Positions 29,832-38,596 of a stretch of DNA of 64,000 nt are shown here, piece by piece; position 1 is the first letter of the stretch, and each line of letters opens with the position of its first letter. Source of the DNA: Achromobacter seleniivolatilans. Its GTDB lineage: Bacteria; Pseudomonadota; Gammaproteobacteria; Burkholderiales; Burkholderiaceae_B. Both the position numbers and the translations under genes were made by a program. The notes below the pieces were generated by a model. It ran no database searches and had not been told where the DNA came from. It saw only the letters and a program-made list of their open reading frames with translations. The stretch covers positions 1,984,001 to 2,048,000 of the forward strand of contig NZ_CP132976.1 of assembly GCF_030864005.1 (NCBI RefSeq). The letters are read 5' to 3'.

Positions 29832-30158
29832 ATGAAGAAACTCACCACCGCCGCTTTTTCCCTGTGCCTGGCCTTTGGCGCCGTGACGGCTCATGCCGCC
29901 GACACCATGGGCAAGGACAGCATGAGCAAAGACAACATGGCAAAAGACAGCATGTCCAAGGATGGCATGTCCAAAAGCGGCATGACCAAAGATGGCATGG
30001 CCAAGGATGGAATGTCCAAAGACAGCATGTCCAAAGACGGAATGTCGAAAAACAGCATGTCCAAGGACGGGATGTCGAAAGATGGAATGTCCAAGGATGG
30101 CATGTCAAAAAACAGCATGTCGAAGGACGGAATGTCCAAGGACGACATGAAGAAGTAA
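29832..30158 (+). CDS. Exported methionine-rich pentapeptide (MxKDx) repeat protein, MrpX-like
   Basis: 108 residues: a Sec signal peptide ending AHA (residues 1-22), a three-residue linker, then sixteen consecutive five-residue units of the form M-x-K-D/N/S-x and a final MKK. The mature chain has 17 methionines in 86 residues, is almost free of hydrophobic core residues and contains no Cys, Trp or Tyr, so it is probably unfolded. The family is known as penta_MxKDx. Setting it between a YedY-like reductase and exported MsrB/MsrA suggests a sacrificial methionine pool that reacts with hypochlorite or other oxidants and is then reduced again. Confidence 0.9.
   Translation: MKKLTTAAFSLCLAFGAVTAHAADTMGKDSMSKDNMAKDSMSKDGMSKSGMTKDGMAKDGMSKDSMSKDGMSKNSMSKDGMSKDGMSKDGMSKNSMSKDGMSKDDMKK
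29907..30146 (+). repeat. Sixteen tandem 15-bp units encoding MxKDx
   Basis: Sixteen in-frame 15-base units, each starting ATG, vary mainly at codons 2 and 5 (for example ATGTCCAAGGATGGC and ATGTCGAAAAACAGC). Synonymous drift between units shows that the array is under protein-level selection rather than freshly slipped. Confidence 0.9.
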
Positions 30159-30233
30159 TTCCAGCGCAACCGGCTGCCTGCGGGTCTCGTTCAACGAACC
30201 CGCAATCCCTGCCCCTTTAGATAGAGCCACGCC

Positions 30234-30728
30234 ATGACATTGAATCGCAGACATTTCCTGAGCCTGGGCGGGGCCGCGGCCCTCACGGCCGGCCTGGCCC
30301 CGTTGTTAGCCGCGCGCGCCGCCACCCCCGCCGCCACCTTCCCCTACGTGTTGACCGACGCGCAATGGCGCGAACGGCTCACACCCGTGCAATACGACGT
30401 ATTGCGTCACGAAGGCACCGAACGGCCCTACTCCAGCCCGCTCAATGACGAACACCGCAAAGGCACGTTCTCGTGCGCAGGCTGCCAGCAAAAAGTCTTT
30501 TCTTCGGAAACCAAGTTCGACAGCGGCACCGGCTGGCCCAGCTTTTGGCAACCATTGCCCAAGGCTGTAGGCGAAACACGCGACAGCAGCTTCGGCATGG
30601 TCCGCACAGCCGTCTACTGCGCAAACTGCGGCGGCCACCTAGGCCACGTCTTTGACGACGGCCCACGGCCCACCGGCCTGCGCTACTGCATGAATGGCGT
30701 AGCCATGACCTTCGCCCCGCAAGCTTGA
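30234..30728 (+). CDS. msrB: Exported methionine-R-sulfoxide reductase
   Basis: 164 residues. A Tat-like signal (NRRHFLSLGGAAALTAG) precedes a complete MsrB domain: zinc Cys81/84 (CAGC) and Cys129/132 (CANC), substrate region DSGTGWPSFWQP, and catalytic Cys152 in LRYCMNG. MsrB normally has RYCIN; Met replaces Ile here. It reduces the R-epimer of methionine sulfoxide, here in the periplasm. It lies 75 bases after the methionine-rich repeat gene and 31 bases before msrA. Confidence 0.93.
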   Translation: MTLNRRHFLSLGGAAALTAGLAPLLAARAATPAATFPYVLTDAQWRERLTPVQYDVLRHEGTERPYSSPLNDEHRKGTFSCAGCQQKVFSSETKFDSGTGWPSFWQPLPKAVGETRDSSFGMVRTAVYCANCGGHLGHVFDDGPRPTGLRYCMNGVAMTFAPQA

Positions 30729-30759
30729 CCCACATACGCGACACACAGGACTTCACGCC

Positions 30760-31464
30760 ATGACCCCCACCCACAAGCCCCGCCCCCTGCTCGCGCTACT
30801 GGCCGCCGCCTGCGGTCTGCTGGGCGCGGGCGCCGCGCAAGCCGCCGAAACCGCCTTCATCATTCCACCGCCCGCGATGGATCAGACCACCACCGCCGCC
30901 GCCACAGAAAAAGCCGTGATCGCCGGTGGCTGCTTCTGGGGCGTGCAAGCGGTCTTCCAGCACGTCAAGGGCGTCACCAGCGCCGTGTCTGGATATGCCG
31001 GCGGCAAAGCAGACACCGCCAACTACGACACCGTCAGCGGCGGCCGCAGCGGCCACGCCGAAGCCGTCGAAATCAGCTATGACCCCAAGCAGGTCAGCTA
31101 CGGCCAACTGCTACAGATCTACTTTTCGGTAGCGCATGACCCGACCCAACTGAATCGTCAGGGGCCGGACAGCGGCACGCAATACCGGTCGACGGTATTT
31201 CCAGAAAGCGACAGCCAGCGCAAAGTGGCCGAGGCTTACATCGCCCAACTGAACAAGGCCGGCGTGTACTCGAAGGCGCTGGCAACCACCGTCGAACCGC
31301 TGCAAGGCTTCTACCCGGCCGAGAGCTACCACCAGGATTATCTCGTCCGCCATCCGTACAGCATGTACATCATGGTGAACGACATCCCCAAGGTTGAAAA
31401 CCTGGCCAAGACCTTCCCTGACAGATATCGGGACAAGCCGGTGCTGGTTGGAGACAAGGGGTAG
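30760..31464 (+). CDS. msrA: Exported methionine-S-sulfoxide reductase
   Basis: 234 residues. A Sec signal (LLALLAAACGLLGAGAAQA) is followed by a spacer rich in Thr/Ala and the MsrA domain. Catalytic Cys58 lies in AGGCFWGVQ; the substrate and fold motifs SGYAGGKADTANYDTVSGG-like and HAEAVEISYDP follow. The conserved FYPAESYHQDYL is near the C-terminus. It reduces the S-epimer of methionine sulfoxide, complementing MsrB so both epimers formed by chemical oxidation can be repaired outside the cytoplasm. Last gene of the cluster. Confidence 0.93.
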   Translation: MTPTHKPRPLLALLAAACGLLGAGAAQAAETAFIIPPPAMDQTTTAAATEKAVIAGGCFWGVQAVFQHVKGVTSAVSGYAGGKADTANYDTVSGGRSGHAEAVEISYDPKQVSYGQLLQIYFSVAHDPTQLNRQGPDSGTQYRSTVFPESDSQRKVAEAYIAQLNKAGVYSKALATTVEPLQGFYPAESYHQDYLVRHPYSMYIMVNDIPKVENLAKTFPDRYRDKPVLVGDKG

Positions 31465-31702
31465 AAGGGTCGAGCGGAATCGCGCCTCGCCAAGCACCCA
31501 GCGGGCGCGCTTGTGCGGAGTCGCGTCCGCTCGCAACCAGGACCGATGGCTTGCGATAGACTCCCGGGCTTGTTCCTGAACACGACCTTCATCCATGCCC
31601 CGAACGGTTTTCGAGATTCCCGTCATCAGAACGTGCGCAGAAGGTGCCCTCAGGATCAACCTCTGAACCAGTCAGTTCGGCTTCTACACAGGAATTTATT
31701 CA

Positions 31703-32146
31703 ATGAGCAGCATTTTTCCAGGTGATCTGTGGGCGGTGGGTGAAACACGCGTCAACGATTTGTCGGTCATCGTTCGTTTTCGTACCGAGCTGCCATCGGC
31801 GGCTGATCGCGAGCTCAATGAGAACCTGATCATTATTTCCTGGCCCTATATCGGCATCGCGTCCGGCATGCCCAATGACGAAGACAAGAAGAACACCAAT
31901 AGCTTCGAGGAAGCCATCGAAAATGGCTTCGAAAACTCCAGCATCGGAGTGCAGGTGGCTTGCCTGACGGGCAATCATTTGAAGGAATGGCGTTACTACA
32001 CCCATGACGTCGAGGCCTTCCTGGACGCGTTCAATGCCTGCTTGGCGGAGCACCCTGTTTACCCCATCAACCTGCGCATGTTCCAGGATCCCGATTGGAA
32101 AGCCTTATCGGAATTGCAGCCCGAAGGTTCAGGACAGATTCACTGA
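31703..32146 (+). CDS. DUF695-like hypothetical protein
   Basis: 147 residues, cytoplasmic, acidic. The opening segment DLWAVGETRVNDLSVIVRFR and the later CLTGNHLKEWRYYTHDVEAF, with DPDWKAL near the end, follow the DUF695 pattern (bacterial proteins of unknown function, sometimes beside toxin genes). An AGGAA ribosome site precedes the ATG. It stands alone between msrA and the iron-signalling operon, with 238 bases of apparently non-coding DNA upstream. A role as an orphan immunity protein is possible but unsupported. Confidence 0.6.
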   Translation: MSSIFPGDLWAVGETRVNDLSVIVRFRTELPSAADRELNENLIIISWPYIGIASGMPNDEDKKNTNSFEEAIENGFENSSIGVQVACLTGNHLKEWRYYTHDVEAFLDAFNACLAEHPVYPINLRMFQDPDWKALSELQPEGSGQIH

Positions 32147-32278
32147 AAGACGTTCAGCAACGTCTGCGCGTCACGCATAGGGTAGGAAGGTATGAGGCCA
32201 GATCCGGTGCATTCGAAACCGCCAAAAGCAGTTCGCTGAAGAAGCCAGCGGAAATTTCCAGCCTCTGATAATATTCAC

Positions 32279-32300
32279 AAAATGAATGTCGTTCTCATTT
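32279..32300. promoter_or_regulatory. Candidate Fur box upstream of the fecI-type sigma gene
   Basis: AAATGA-N9-TCATTT forms an inverted repeat (32280-32300) just upstream of the ECF sigma start. Iron-signalling sigma genes are normally Fur-repressed, and the site sits where the promoter should be. Match to the 19-bp consensus is only moderate by eye. Confidence 0.45.
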
Positions 32301-32334
32301 AGAGTTTCCCCCTACCTCGAGTCCGCGGGCCACT

Positions 32335-32862
32335 GTGGATTGCACCGTGCCCGTCCCAAACCCCTCGCTTTGCGTCGAAACCCTATATAACGACCATCAC
32401 GGCTGGTTGCGCGGTTGGCTGCGCAGGCGGTTAGGCGACGCCCACCAGGCAGCCGACCTGGCGCACGACACCTTCGTGCGGCTACTGTCTCGGGACGAGC
32501 ACGTAGCCATTCAAGAGCCTCGCGCCTATCTGACCACCATCGCCCAGCGTGTCGTGGCCAACCACTGGCGCAGGGAAAAGCTGGAGCAAGCATATCTGGA
32601 AGCGATTGCCCAGGACCCGCAAGCCCTCGCGCTGTCTCCCGAAGACCGCGCCATCCTGCTGGAAACGCTGGTGGAGATCGCCGGCCTGCTCGACGGCCTG
32701 CCTGTGCTGGTCAAGCGCGCCTTCCTGCTGACCCAGCTTGACGGCCTGAACCACGCTCAGGTTGCCGAAGAACTGGGCATTTCCGTCACCACCGTCAAGC
32801 GTCATATCGCCCGCGCCGCACGGCAGTGCTACTTCCCGGACGCTTTGCCGGTTAAGGCATGA
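32335..32862 (+). CDS. FecI-type ECF sigma factor
   Basis: 175 residues, GTG start (a second GTG at 32347 is possible). Region 2 is visible in LADLAHDTFVRLLSRD-like residues (actually QAADLAHDTFVRLL) and region 4 in LNHAQVAEELGISVTTVKRH, giving a two-domain ECF sigma of the iron-starvation group. It directs transcription of its receptor gene when the anti-sigma regulator signals ligand occupancy. The stop overlaps the fecR-type gene by four bases (ATGA). Confidence 0.92.
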   Translation: MDCTVPVPNPSLCVETLYNDHHGWLRGWLRRRLGDAHQAADLAHDTFVRLLSRDEHVAIQEPRAYLTTIAQRVVANHWRREKLEQAYLEAIAQDPQALALSPEDRAILLETLVEIAGLLDGLPVLVKRAFLLTQLDGLNHAQVAEELGISVTTVKRHIARAARQCYFPDALPVKA

Positions 32863-33911
32863 GCGCTGCCTCCCATCCAGGCCGGCGTTCCGGTCCAGCA
32901 TCGCAAACCACCGCGCCCGTCCCCGCGAACGTCGCCGACCAGGCCGTGCAATGGCTGATCGAACTGCAAGCTGGCGAACCGTCTCCCCGCATGCGGGAGC
33001 AATGGCTACGCTGGCGCAGCTTGCACCCAGACAACGAACGCGCGTGGCAACGCATCGAGTCCGTCAACGGCAGCATGCGCGGTCTGCCATCGCCGCTTAA
33101 GTCTGCCCTGGCGCAAGCTACGCTCACACCCAAGCACTCTGCGCAACGCCGACATGCCGTGAAGACGCTTGCAGCGCTAGTGTTCGTGAGCGCGGGCGCT
33201 TGGACCGCGCAAGAACTGGTGCCGTGGCGTCAATGGACCGCGCAACATCGCACCCGCATCGGCGAGCGCAACACGCTGCTGCTGGATGACGGCAGCCAGC
33301 TCGTCATGAACACCGACAGCGCTATCGACGTGGCTTTCACAGCTTCAGAACGCCGGATTCGGCTGGTGGCTGGAGAAATCCTGATCACCACCGCTCGGGG
33401 TCCGCAGGCTACGGCACGCCCTTTTCTGATTGAAACCGCGCAGGGCGAGGCCCGAGCGCTCGGCACGCGCTACGCCGTACGGCAACTGGCCGACGCCACA
33501 CTGGTCAGCGTTTATGAAGCGGCCGTGGACATTCATCCTCGGCGCGCCGGGGAACGCCATCTTGTCTTGCTGGCCGGTCAGCAATCGCAATTTACCGCCA
33601 CGGAGATCACCTCCCCCTGGAACACGGAAGAAAGCAATCCGGCATGGGCGAGCGGCATGATCATCGCCCGGGGCCTGCGGCTTGCGGATTTTCTGGCCGA
33701 GCTCGGGCGTTACAGCCGTCTACCCATCAGTTGCGACCCAGGGGCCGCCGATCTGCGCGTTTCAGGGTCCTATCCGCTTGCCGATATCGGCAAGGTGCTG
33801 GACACCCTCGCCACCCTATTCTCGCTGGAGGTCCAGCACGTCACGCGGTTCTGGGGCGAGAAATCGCTGCGCCTGACGCGGACTCAGTCAGGAACGAACA
33901 GAGTCAGCTGA
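32859..33911 (+). CDS. FecR-type anti-sigma/sigma regulator
   Basis: 350 residues. The N-terminal cytoplasmic region (about 20-80, ADQAVQWLIELQAGEPSPRMREQ-like with W residues) binds the sigma factor. One membrane helix (TLAALVFVSAGAWTAQ, about 105-120) and a periplasmic FecR domain follow (RLVAGEILITTARG, GTRYAVRQL). The C-terminal part resembles the STN-contact domain (SRLPISCDPGAADLRVSG). It relays receptor occupancy across the inner membrane. It is translationally coupled to the sigma gene and followed by the receptor. Confidence 0.92.
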   Translation: MSAASHPGRRSGPASQTTAPVPANVADQAVQWLIELQAGEPSPRMREQWLRWRSLHPDNERAWQRIESVNGSMRGLPSPLKSALAQATLTPKHSAQRRHAVKTLAALVFVSAGAWTAQELVPWRQWTAQHRTRIGERNTLLLDDGSQLVMNTDSAIDVAFTASERRIRLVAGEILITTARGPQATARPFLIETAQGEARALGTRYAVRQLADATLVSVYEAAVDIHPRRAGERHLVLLAGQQSQFTATEITSPWNTEESNPAWASGMIIARGLRLADFLAELGRYSRLPISCDPGAADLRVSGSYPLADIGKVLDTLATLFSLEVQHVTRFWGEKSLRLTRTQSGTNRVS

Positions 33912-34034
33912 ACCGGGGCGTAAGATCCCCAGAAAGCTGCCGCTAATTATTTTTCCAGAATGTGGTCCGTTTTTGAATTTCGCGGGACATACAAGATGAG
34001 AGCAAACATCTTCAACATCCCCGGAAGGTCGAAA

Positions 34035-36494
34035 ATGGGTAAACAGAAGGCGTCCAGACGCCAGTCCAGTCAACGCCGCGCTCGCGGCGCCATGTCGCAA
34101 GTCATTGTTCGGGTGGCCCTGGGCGGTGCGCTTGCCGTAACGCTGGCCGCCACGGCGGGGCCCGTCCTGGCACAGGCCCCGTCCTCCCAGATCCGCAGCT
34201 ACAACATTCCTGCGGGTACGCTTGAAGACGCCCTGAACCGGCTGGGAAGCGAATCCGGCGCGCTGCTGTCGTTCAGCACCAGCAGCACGGCGGGCTTGAG
34301 AAGCCCGGGCCTGTCGGGCAGCTATTCCGTCCAGGACGGCCTGGCGGCGTTGCTGGCGGGCAGCGGCTTGGAAGCCACACGCCAAGCCAATGGTAGCTAT
34401 GTCATCCGCCGTCCCTCGGGCGCGGCCGCAAGCGGCGGCGTGGCGACCCTGCCCTCGGTCACCGTGCGCGGCAGCGGCACCCTGGACGACGCCTTGGGCC
34501 CAGTGCCGGGGTACGTCGCAAAACGCAGCCTCACGGGCACCAAGACCGACACGCCCCTGATCGAAGTCCCGCAATCCATCTCGGTCATCACCGCCGACGA
34601 ACTCGGCGACCGCAAGGCGGAATCGCTGGACGAAGCCTTGCGCTACACCGCAGGCGTCACGCCGAATCAGCGCCCGCTCGGCAGCGATGATTCATCGATG
34701 CTGCGCGGCTTCACTATAGAAACCACCGGCATTTTCCTGGACGGCCTGCGCAATTCCGGACGTACTTTTTCCTCCTCCATTGAGCCCTATGGGCTAGAAC
34801 GCGTAGAAGTACTGCGCGGCCCCTCCTCTGTGCTGTACGGGCAAGTGCCGCCCGGTGGCATGGTCAATGCCGTCAGCAAGCGGCCCACAACCGAACCCAT
34901 ACGCGAAATCGGCGTCGAGTACGGCACCTACGACCGGCGCACCATCAAGGCCGACTTCGGCGGCCCCATCGACGAAAGCGGCGAATGGAGCTACCGCCTG
35001 ACCATGCTGGGGCGCGAGTCCGACACGCGCCTGGACCATGACAGCGACAATCGCCTGTACATTGCGCCCGCGCTCACCTGGCAGCCCAGCGCCAATACGC
35101 GGCTGACGCTGCTGGCGCGCTACCAGAAAGACAACCAGCAATACGCATTTCCGAATCAGTTGGAGAACCCTGGCCCGCAAGGCCAGGTCGATCCCTCGGT
35201 CAATGTCACCGGCTACGACAACCGGTTCAAGCGCGACAACAAAATGGTCGGGCTGGACTTCGAGCATCGCTTCAACGATACCTGGTCCTTCCGCCAGAAC
35301 CTGCGCTACAACCGCCTGAAGAACGAGCGCACCGATCTGTTCCCTGCCGCGCTGGTCGACGGCTCGATCATCGAACGCTACTTCTGGCCGGTGAACACCG
35401 AGTCCGAGAGTTTCTTCTCTGACTCGCAGGTGCAGGCCAACTTCCGCACCGGCCCACTGGCCCACACGGTGCTGCTCGGCATGGACTACACCAAGATCCG
35501 CAACACCGACAGCTACCCTTATGAAATCGGCTTTGTCGAGCCGCTGGATCTCTACAACCCCGTCTATTCGCGCCTGCCGCTCGTGCCAGCTGCCGATCCG
35601 ACCCGCGAGCGTTCGCCGTCCAAGCAACTTGGCTTGTACGCGCAAGATCAATTGAAGTGGGACAACTGGGTGTTGACGGCTGGCGTGCGGCATGACCGCG
35701 TCCAGCAATCCAGCGCCACAACCGACCTGAATTCCGGCGTCAAGACGACCGGATACGACCAGTCGCCCAACGCCACTACGGGCCGGGCAGGCTTGGTCTA
35801 TCTGTTCGATTCCGGCTGGGCGCCTTATATCAGTTACGCCACATCGTTCTCGCCCGAGCTTGGCAACTCCGTGTCCGGCGCGCCGCTGATTCCGTCGCGC
35901 GGCCGGCAGGTGGAAGCCGGCGTGCGCTATCAGCCGGCCAACCAGCGCAGCATGTACACGGCCTCGGTGTTCGACATCACGCGCAAGAACGTGACGTCGG
36001 CAGTCATCGGCAACCCCGGCAAGGTGAACCAGACGGGTGAGATTTCTGCACGCGGCTTCGAGCTGGAAGCGCGTACGGAACTGACCGCTCGCCTGAGCGT
36101 GATCGCGCAATACACCTACCTGGATACCGATATCAAGAAGAGCAATAACGGCGACCAGGGCCTGCCGCAAAAGGGCGCGCCCAAACACAGCGCGTCGGTA
36201 TGGAGCAAGTACACCTTCCCGGTCGGCGATTCCGTGCAGGCCTACACCGCGCTGGGCGTGCGCTACCTTGGCAAGATGCGTTCCAACTCGGATGGCAACA
36301 ATGAAAACATCACCAACCCCAGCCTGACCCTGTGGGACGCCGCCGTGGGGCTGGAGCGCGGTCCCTGGCGCGTCTCGGTGAACGTCAACAACCTCTTCAA
36401 CAAGCAGGCCTTGTTTGATTGCGGTTATCTGGAGGGCGTCTGCTACCGCAGCGCCGAACGCACCGCCAACCTCAGCGCCTCCTACCGGTTCTGA
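34035..36494 (+). CDS. TonB-dependent siderophore receptor with signalling (STN) domain
   Basis: About 819 residues from the ATG at 34035, preferred for its AAGG ribosome site; in-frame ATGs at 33996 and 33960 would lengthen the lead. A signal peptide ending in Ala-Gln-Ala precedes an STN domain (YNIPAGTLEDALNRLGSESG, about 50-125). Then come a plug domain (TPLIEVPQSISVITADEL, LRGFTIETTGIFLDGLR) and a 22-strand barrel ending in Phe (SASYRF). FpvA/FecA-like receptors with STN both import a ferric siderophore and signal to FecR/FecI. Ligand unknown. Its stop overlaps the PepSY gene start. Confidence 0.93.
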   Translation: MGKQKASRRQSSQRRARGAMSQVIVRVALGGALAVTLAATAGPVLAQAPSSQIRSYNIPAGTLEDALNRLGSESGALLSFSTSSTAGLRSPGLSGSYSVQDGLAALLAGSGLEATRQANGSYVIRRPSGAAASGGVATLPSVTVRGSGTLDDALGPVPGYVAKRSLTGTKTDTPLIEVPQSISVITADELGDRKAESLDEALRYTAGVTPNQRPLGSDDSSMLRGFTIETTGIFLDGLRNSGRTFSSSIEPYGLERVEVLRGPSSVLYGQVPPGGMVNAVSKRPTTEPIREIGVEYGTYDRRTIKADFGGPIDESGEWSYRLTMLGRESDTRLDHDSDNRLYIAPALTWQPSANTRLTLLARYQKDNQQYAFPNQLENPGPQGQVDPSVNVTGYDNRFKRDNKMVGLDFEHRFNDTWSFRQNLRYNRLKNERTDLFPAALVDGSIIERYFWPVNTESESFFSDSQVQANFRTGPLAHTVLLGMDYTKIRNTDSYPYEIGFVEPLDLYNPVYSRLPLVPAADPTRERSPSKQLGLYAQDQLKWDNWVLTAGVRHDRVQQSSATTDLNSGVKTTGYDQSPNATTGRAGLVYLFDSGWAPYISYATSFSPELGNSVSGAPLIPSRGRQVEAGVRYQPANQRSMYTASVFDITRKNVTSAVIGNPGKVNQTGEISARGFELEARTELTARLSVIAQYTYLDTDIKKSNNGDQGLPQKGAPKHSASVWSKYTFPVGDSVQAYTALGVRYLGKMRSNSDGNNENITNPSLTLWDAAVGLERGPWRVSVNVNNLFNKQALFDCGYLEGVCYRSAERTANLSASYRF

Positions 36495-37723
36495 TGCGCG
36501 CGGCGCTGATACTGGCACACCGCTATGCAGGGCTGGCGCTTGCCGGCTTTCTGTTCCTGGCCGGCTTGACAGGCGCCCTGCTCGCCTGGAACGACACACT
36601 GGACGCGCGCCTCAGCCCATCGTTGTTCCATGCCCGCGCGCCCGCACCGAACGCCGCGCCGCTGGACCCGCTGCATCTGCGGGAGCTGGTGGCGCGGGCA
36701 TTTCCAGACACGCAGGTGCTGTATGCGCCGTTGACCGCCGCCCCTGGCGACGCCTATGTCTTCTATCTGCAGGCCGCCGCCGGCGCATCGCTGGCCAACG
36801 ATCAGGTGTTCGTCGACCCCTACACTGGCGTCATTCTGGGCGCGCGCAAATGGGGCGATATCAGCCAAGGCGTCAAGAACCTGATGCCGTTCATCGAACG
36901 CCTGCATTACTCGCTGGCCTTGGGCGACGCCGGCACCTACTTCTTCGGCATCATTGCGCTGCTTTGGACGTTGGACTGCTTTGTCGGCGCCTGGTTGACC
37001 CTGCCGCCGCCCGCAGGCTCTCCTACGCCCGGGCGCCGCAGATCGTGGCTTGCGCGTTGGACGCCCGCATGGAAGCTGCGTTGGAGCGCGGGAGGCTACA
37101 AGCAAACTTTCGACCTGCACCGCGCCGGAGGATTGTGGCTGTGGTTCATGCTGTTCGTGATTGCGTGGAGCGGCGTCTCGTTCAACCTGCCCAGTGTCTA
37201 CGAGCCCGTGATGAAGACGCTGTTCACGCACCAGCCGGGCGAAAGCGCGCTGCCCCCGCCCGGCACGTCCAATCCGAATCCCGCCATTGACTGGCAGGCG
37301 GCACGCGCGACCGGCCGGCGCCTGATGGCGGACGAGGCCCGGGTCCATGGCTTTCACACGATCGAAGAAACCGGGCTGCAATATGACCCGTGGCGGACCG
37401 TCTACACCTACACCGTGCGCAGCACCCTGGACGTGCGCGAGCGCAATGGCCTGACCATGGTGATGTTCGACGCAAACACGGGTGCCCGCCTGAGCGCCTG
37501 GATCCCGACGGGAGCTGCCGCCGGAGACACCCTGCGCTCCTGGCTCGCCAGCCTGCACATGGCGACCATGTGGGGATGGCCCTTCAAGCTTTTCATCTGC
37601 GTAGTGGGTTTGATGGTGGCTATTTTGAGCGTCACCGGTGTGATGATTTGGAGAAGAAAACAGAAGGGCCGCCTGCGGAGCCGTGGTGCTGTTGCCGCTC
37701 ACCGGCACGTACGCTGGTGGTGA
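36494..37723 (+). CDS. PepSY-associated transmembrane protein (siderophore reductase-like)
   Basis: 409 residues from the ATG at 36494 that overlaps the receptor stop (TGATG). The first helix is LILAHRYAGLALAGFLFLAG; a periplasmic PepSY region, two central helices and a last helix (FKLFICVVGLMVAILSVTGVMIW) follow, with a basic tail. The conserved His residues HRYAG, ERLHYSLALGD, DLHRAGG and LHMATMWGWP suggest heme or metal binding, as in FpvG/FoxB-like proteins that reduce or release siderophore iron in the periplasm. End of the iron operon; low-GC DNA follows. Confidence 0.85.
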   Translation: MRAALILAHRYAGLALAGFLFLAGLTGALLAWNDTLDARLSPSLFHARAPAPNAAPLDPLHLRELVARAFPDTQVLYAPLTAAPGDAYVFYLQAAAGASLANDQVFVDPYTGVILGARKWGDISQGVKNLMPFIERLHYSLALGDAGTYFFGIIALLWTLDCFVGAWLTLPPPAGSPTPGRRRSWLARWTPAWKLRWSAGGYKQTFDLHRAGGLWLWFMLFVIAWSGVSFNLPSVYEPVMKTLFTHQPGESALPPPGTSNPNPAIDWQAARATGRRLMADEARVHGFHTIEETGLQYDPWRTVYTYTVRSTLDVRERNGLTMVMFDANTGARLSAWIPTGAAAGDTLRSWLASLHMATMWGWPFKLFICVVGLMVAILSVTGVMIWRRKQKGRLRSRGAVAAHRHVRWW

Positions 37724-38147
37724 TGGTGATATTGGCGGTGCCGGTTTGCACTGCTACAAGCAAAAACAAAAGAGGTGCTGGGCACTAGATGCTGTCGCTT
37801 AACCTCTCGCACCGCTTCTTCCAGCGGTAAGAATGTCGAATGCCCTCGGGATTACGGCTTACAGGTCCAAGATTCCGCGTATTCACTTAGCTACTTTGGC
37901 GTCAAGTGCTTAACTATTTCCCAAGTATTTATCATCGCGGGGGAAAAAGCTAAACCATACTAGCCTATTTTTGTTTAAGTAAATACGCCGAGCGGGATAT
38001 TCCCTCGATCGTTTTTATCGGCGCGTAGCCGTTTTTTGGCGTTGTCTTCATCGAAGACTGCGATATCGAAGGTGTGAAGCACGATCCAGCAACAGCGGAC
38101 GATCTGGTCATAACAATACTAAAGCAATGGCCCACTGTCCGTGGGCT
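37724..38147. other. Gene-poor, AT-richer junction into the accessory region
   Basis: No convincing gene. On the minus strand 37975-38082 a 36-codon frame (ending in NIPLGVFT before the stop) reads like the C-terminal tip of a lost protein; it has no start with a ribosome site. GC content drops by eye relative to the iron operon. Confidence 0.5.
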
Positions 38148-38342
38148 TTACTTTTTTCCTTCAAATGGTTTTACCCCTACGGTGGAGGCCTTAGAAGAAT
38201 ACATACCAATCGCTCCAACAACCATACCAACGAGCGCCAAGATATATATATCAAATCTCAAGGCAATAGCACAGAGCACTATACCAACAACAGAAAATAA
38301 TATACGAATCGGACGGATAAAATTCCCATTTTTTATCAACAT
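38148..38342 (-). CDS. Small two-helix membrane protein, orphan immunity candidate
   Basis: 64 residues with two hydrophobic helices (IRILFSVVGIVLCAIAL and IYILALVGMVVGAIGMY) and a short basic tail. Composition is AT-rich, like the neighbouring cassettes. It lies at the distal end of the minus-strand toxin/immunity array, where immunity genes against membrane-acting toxins occur. A GGGATGA-like ribosome site precedes the ATG. Not recognised as a known family; the immunity role is inferred from position and topology only. Confidence 0.4.
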   Translation of the reverse strand: MLIKNGNFIRPIRILFSVVGIVLCAIALRFDIYILALVGMVVGAIGMYSSKASTVGVKPFEGKK

Positions 38343-38596
38343 TACACATCATCCCTATTTATTTATCATATTTGTGACAACGTCATGGTCTATAGAGAGA
38401 GGGAGAAAGGTGTTGCAGTAAGCAGATATAGCAGAACCGGCACAGGGCCGGTGTCAGCTCAACTCGAAACCTCTGCCGTTCTTGGACGTTGACGTAGGGG
38501 CACGTAAGATGTCGCGGCTCGTTCCGATTATCTATCCACCAATGCCCACTTGCCAGAGTCGCTTAAGAAAAAATCCAGTCAAAAAAACTCACCTAT

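Noticed and set aside
31465..31702. Short frame (23 codons, PRTVFEIPVIRTCAEGALRI) between msrA and the DUF695 gene
   Set aside because: Too short, no ribosome site and no repeat or partner to support it.
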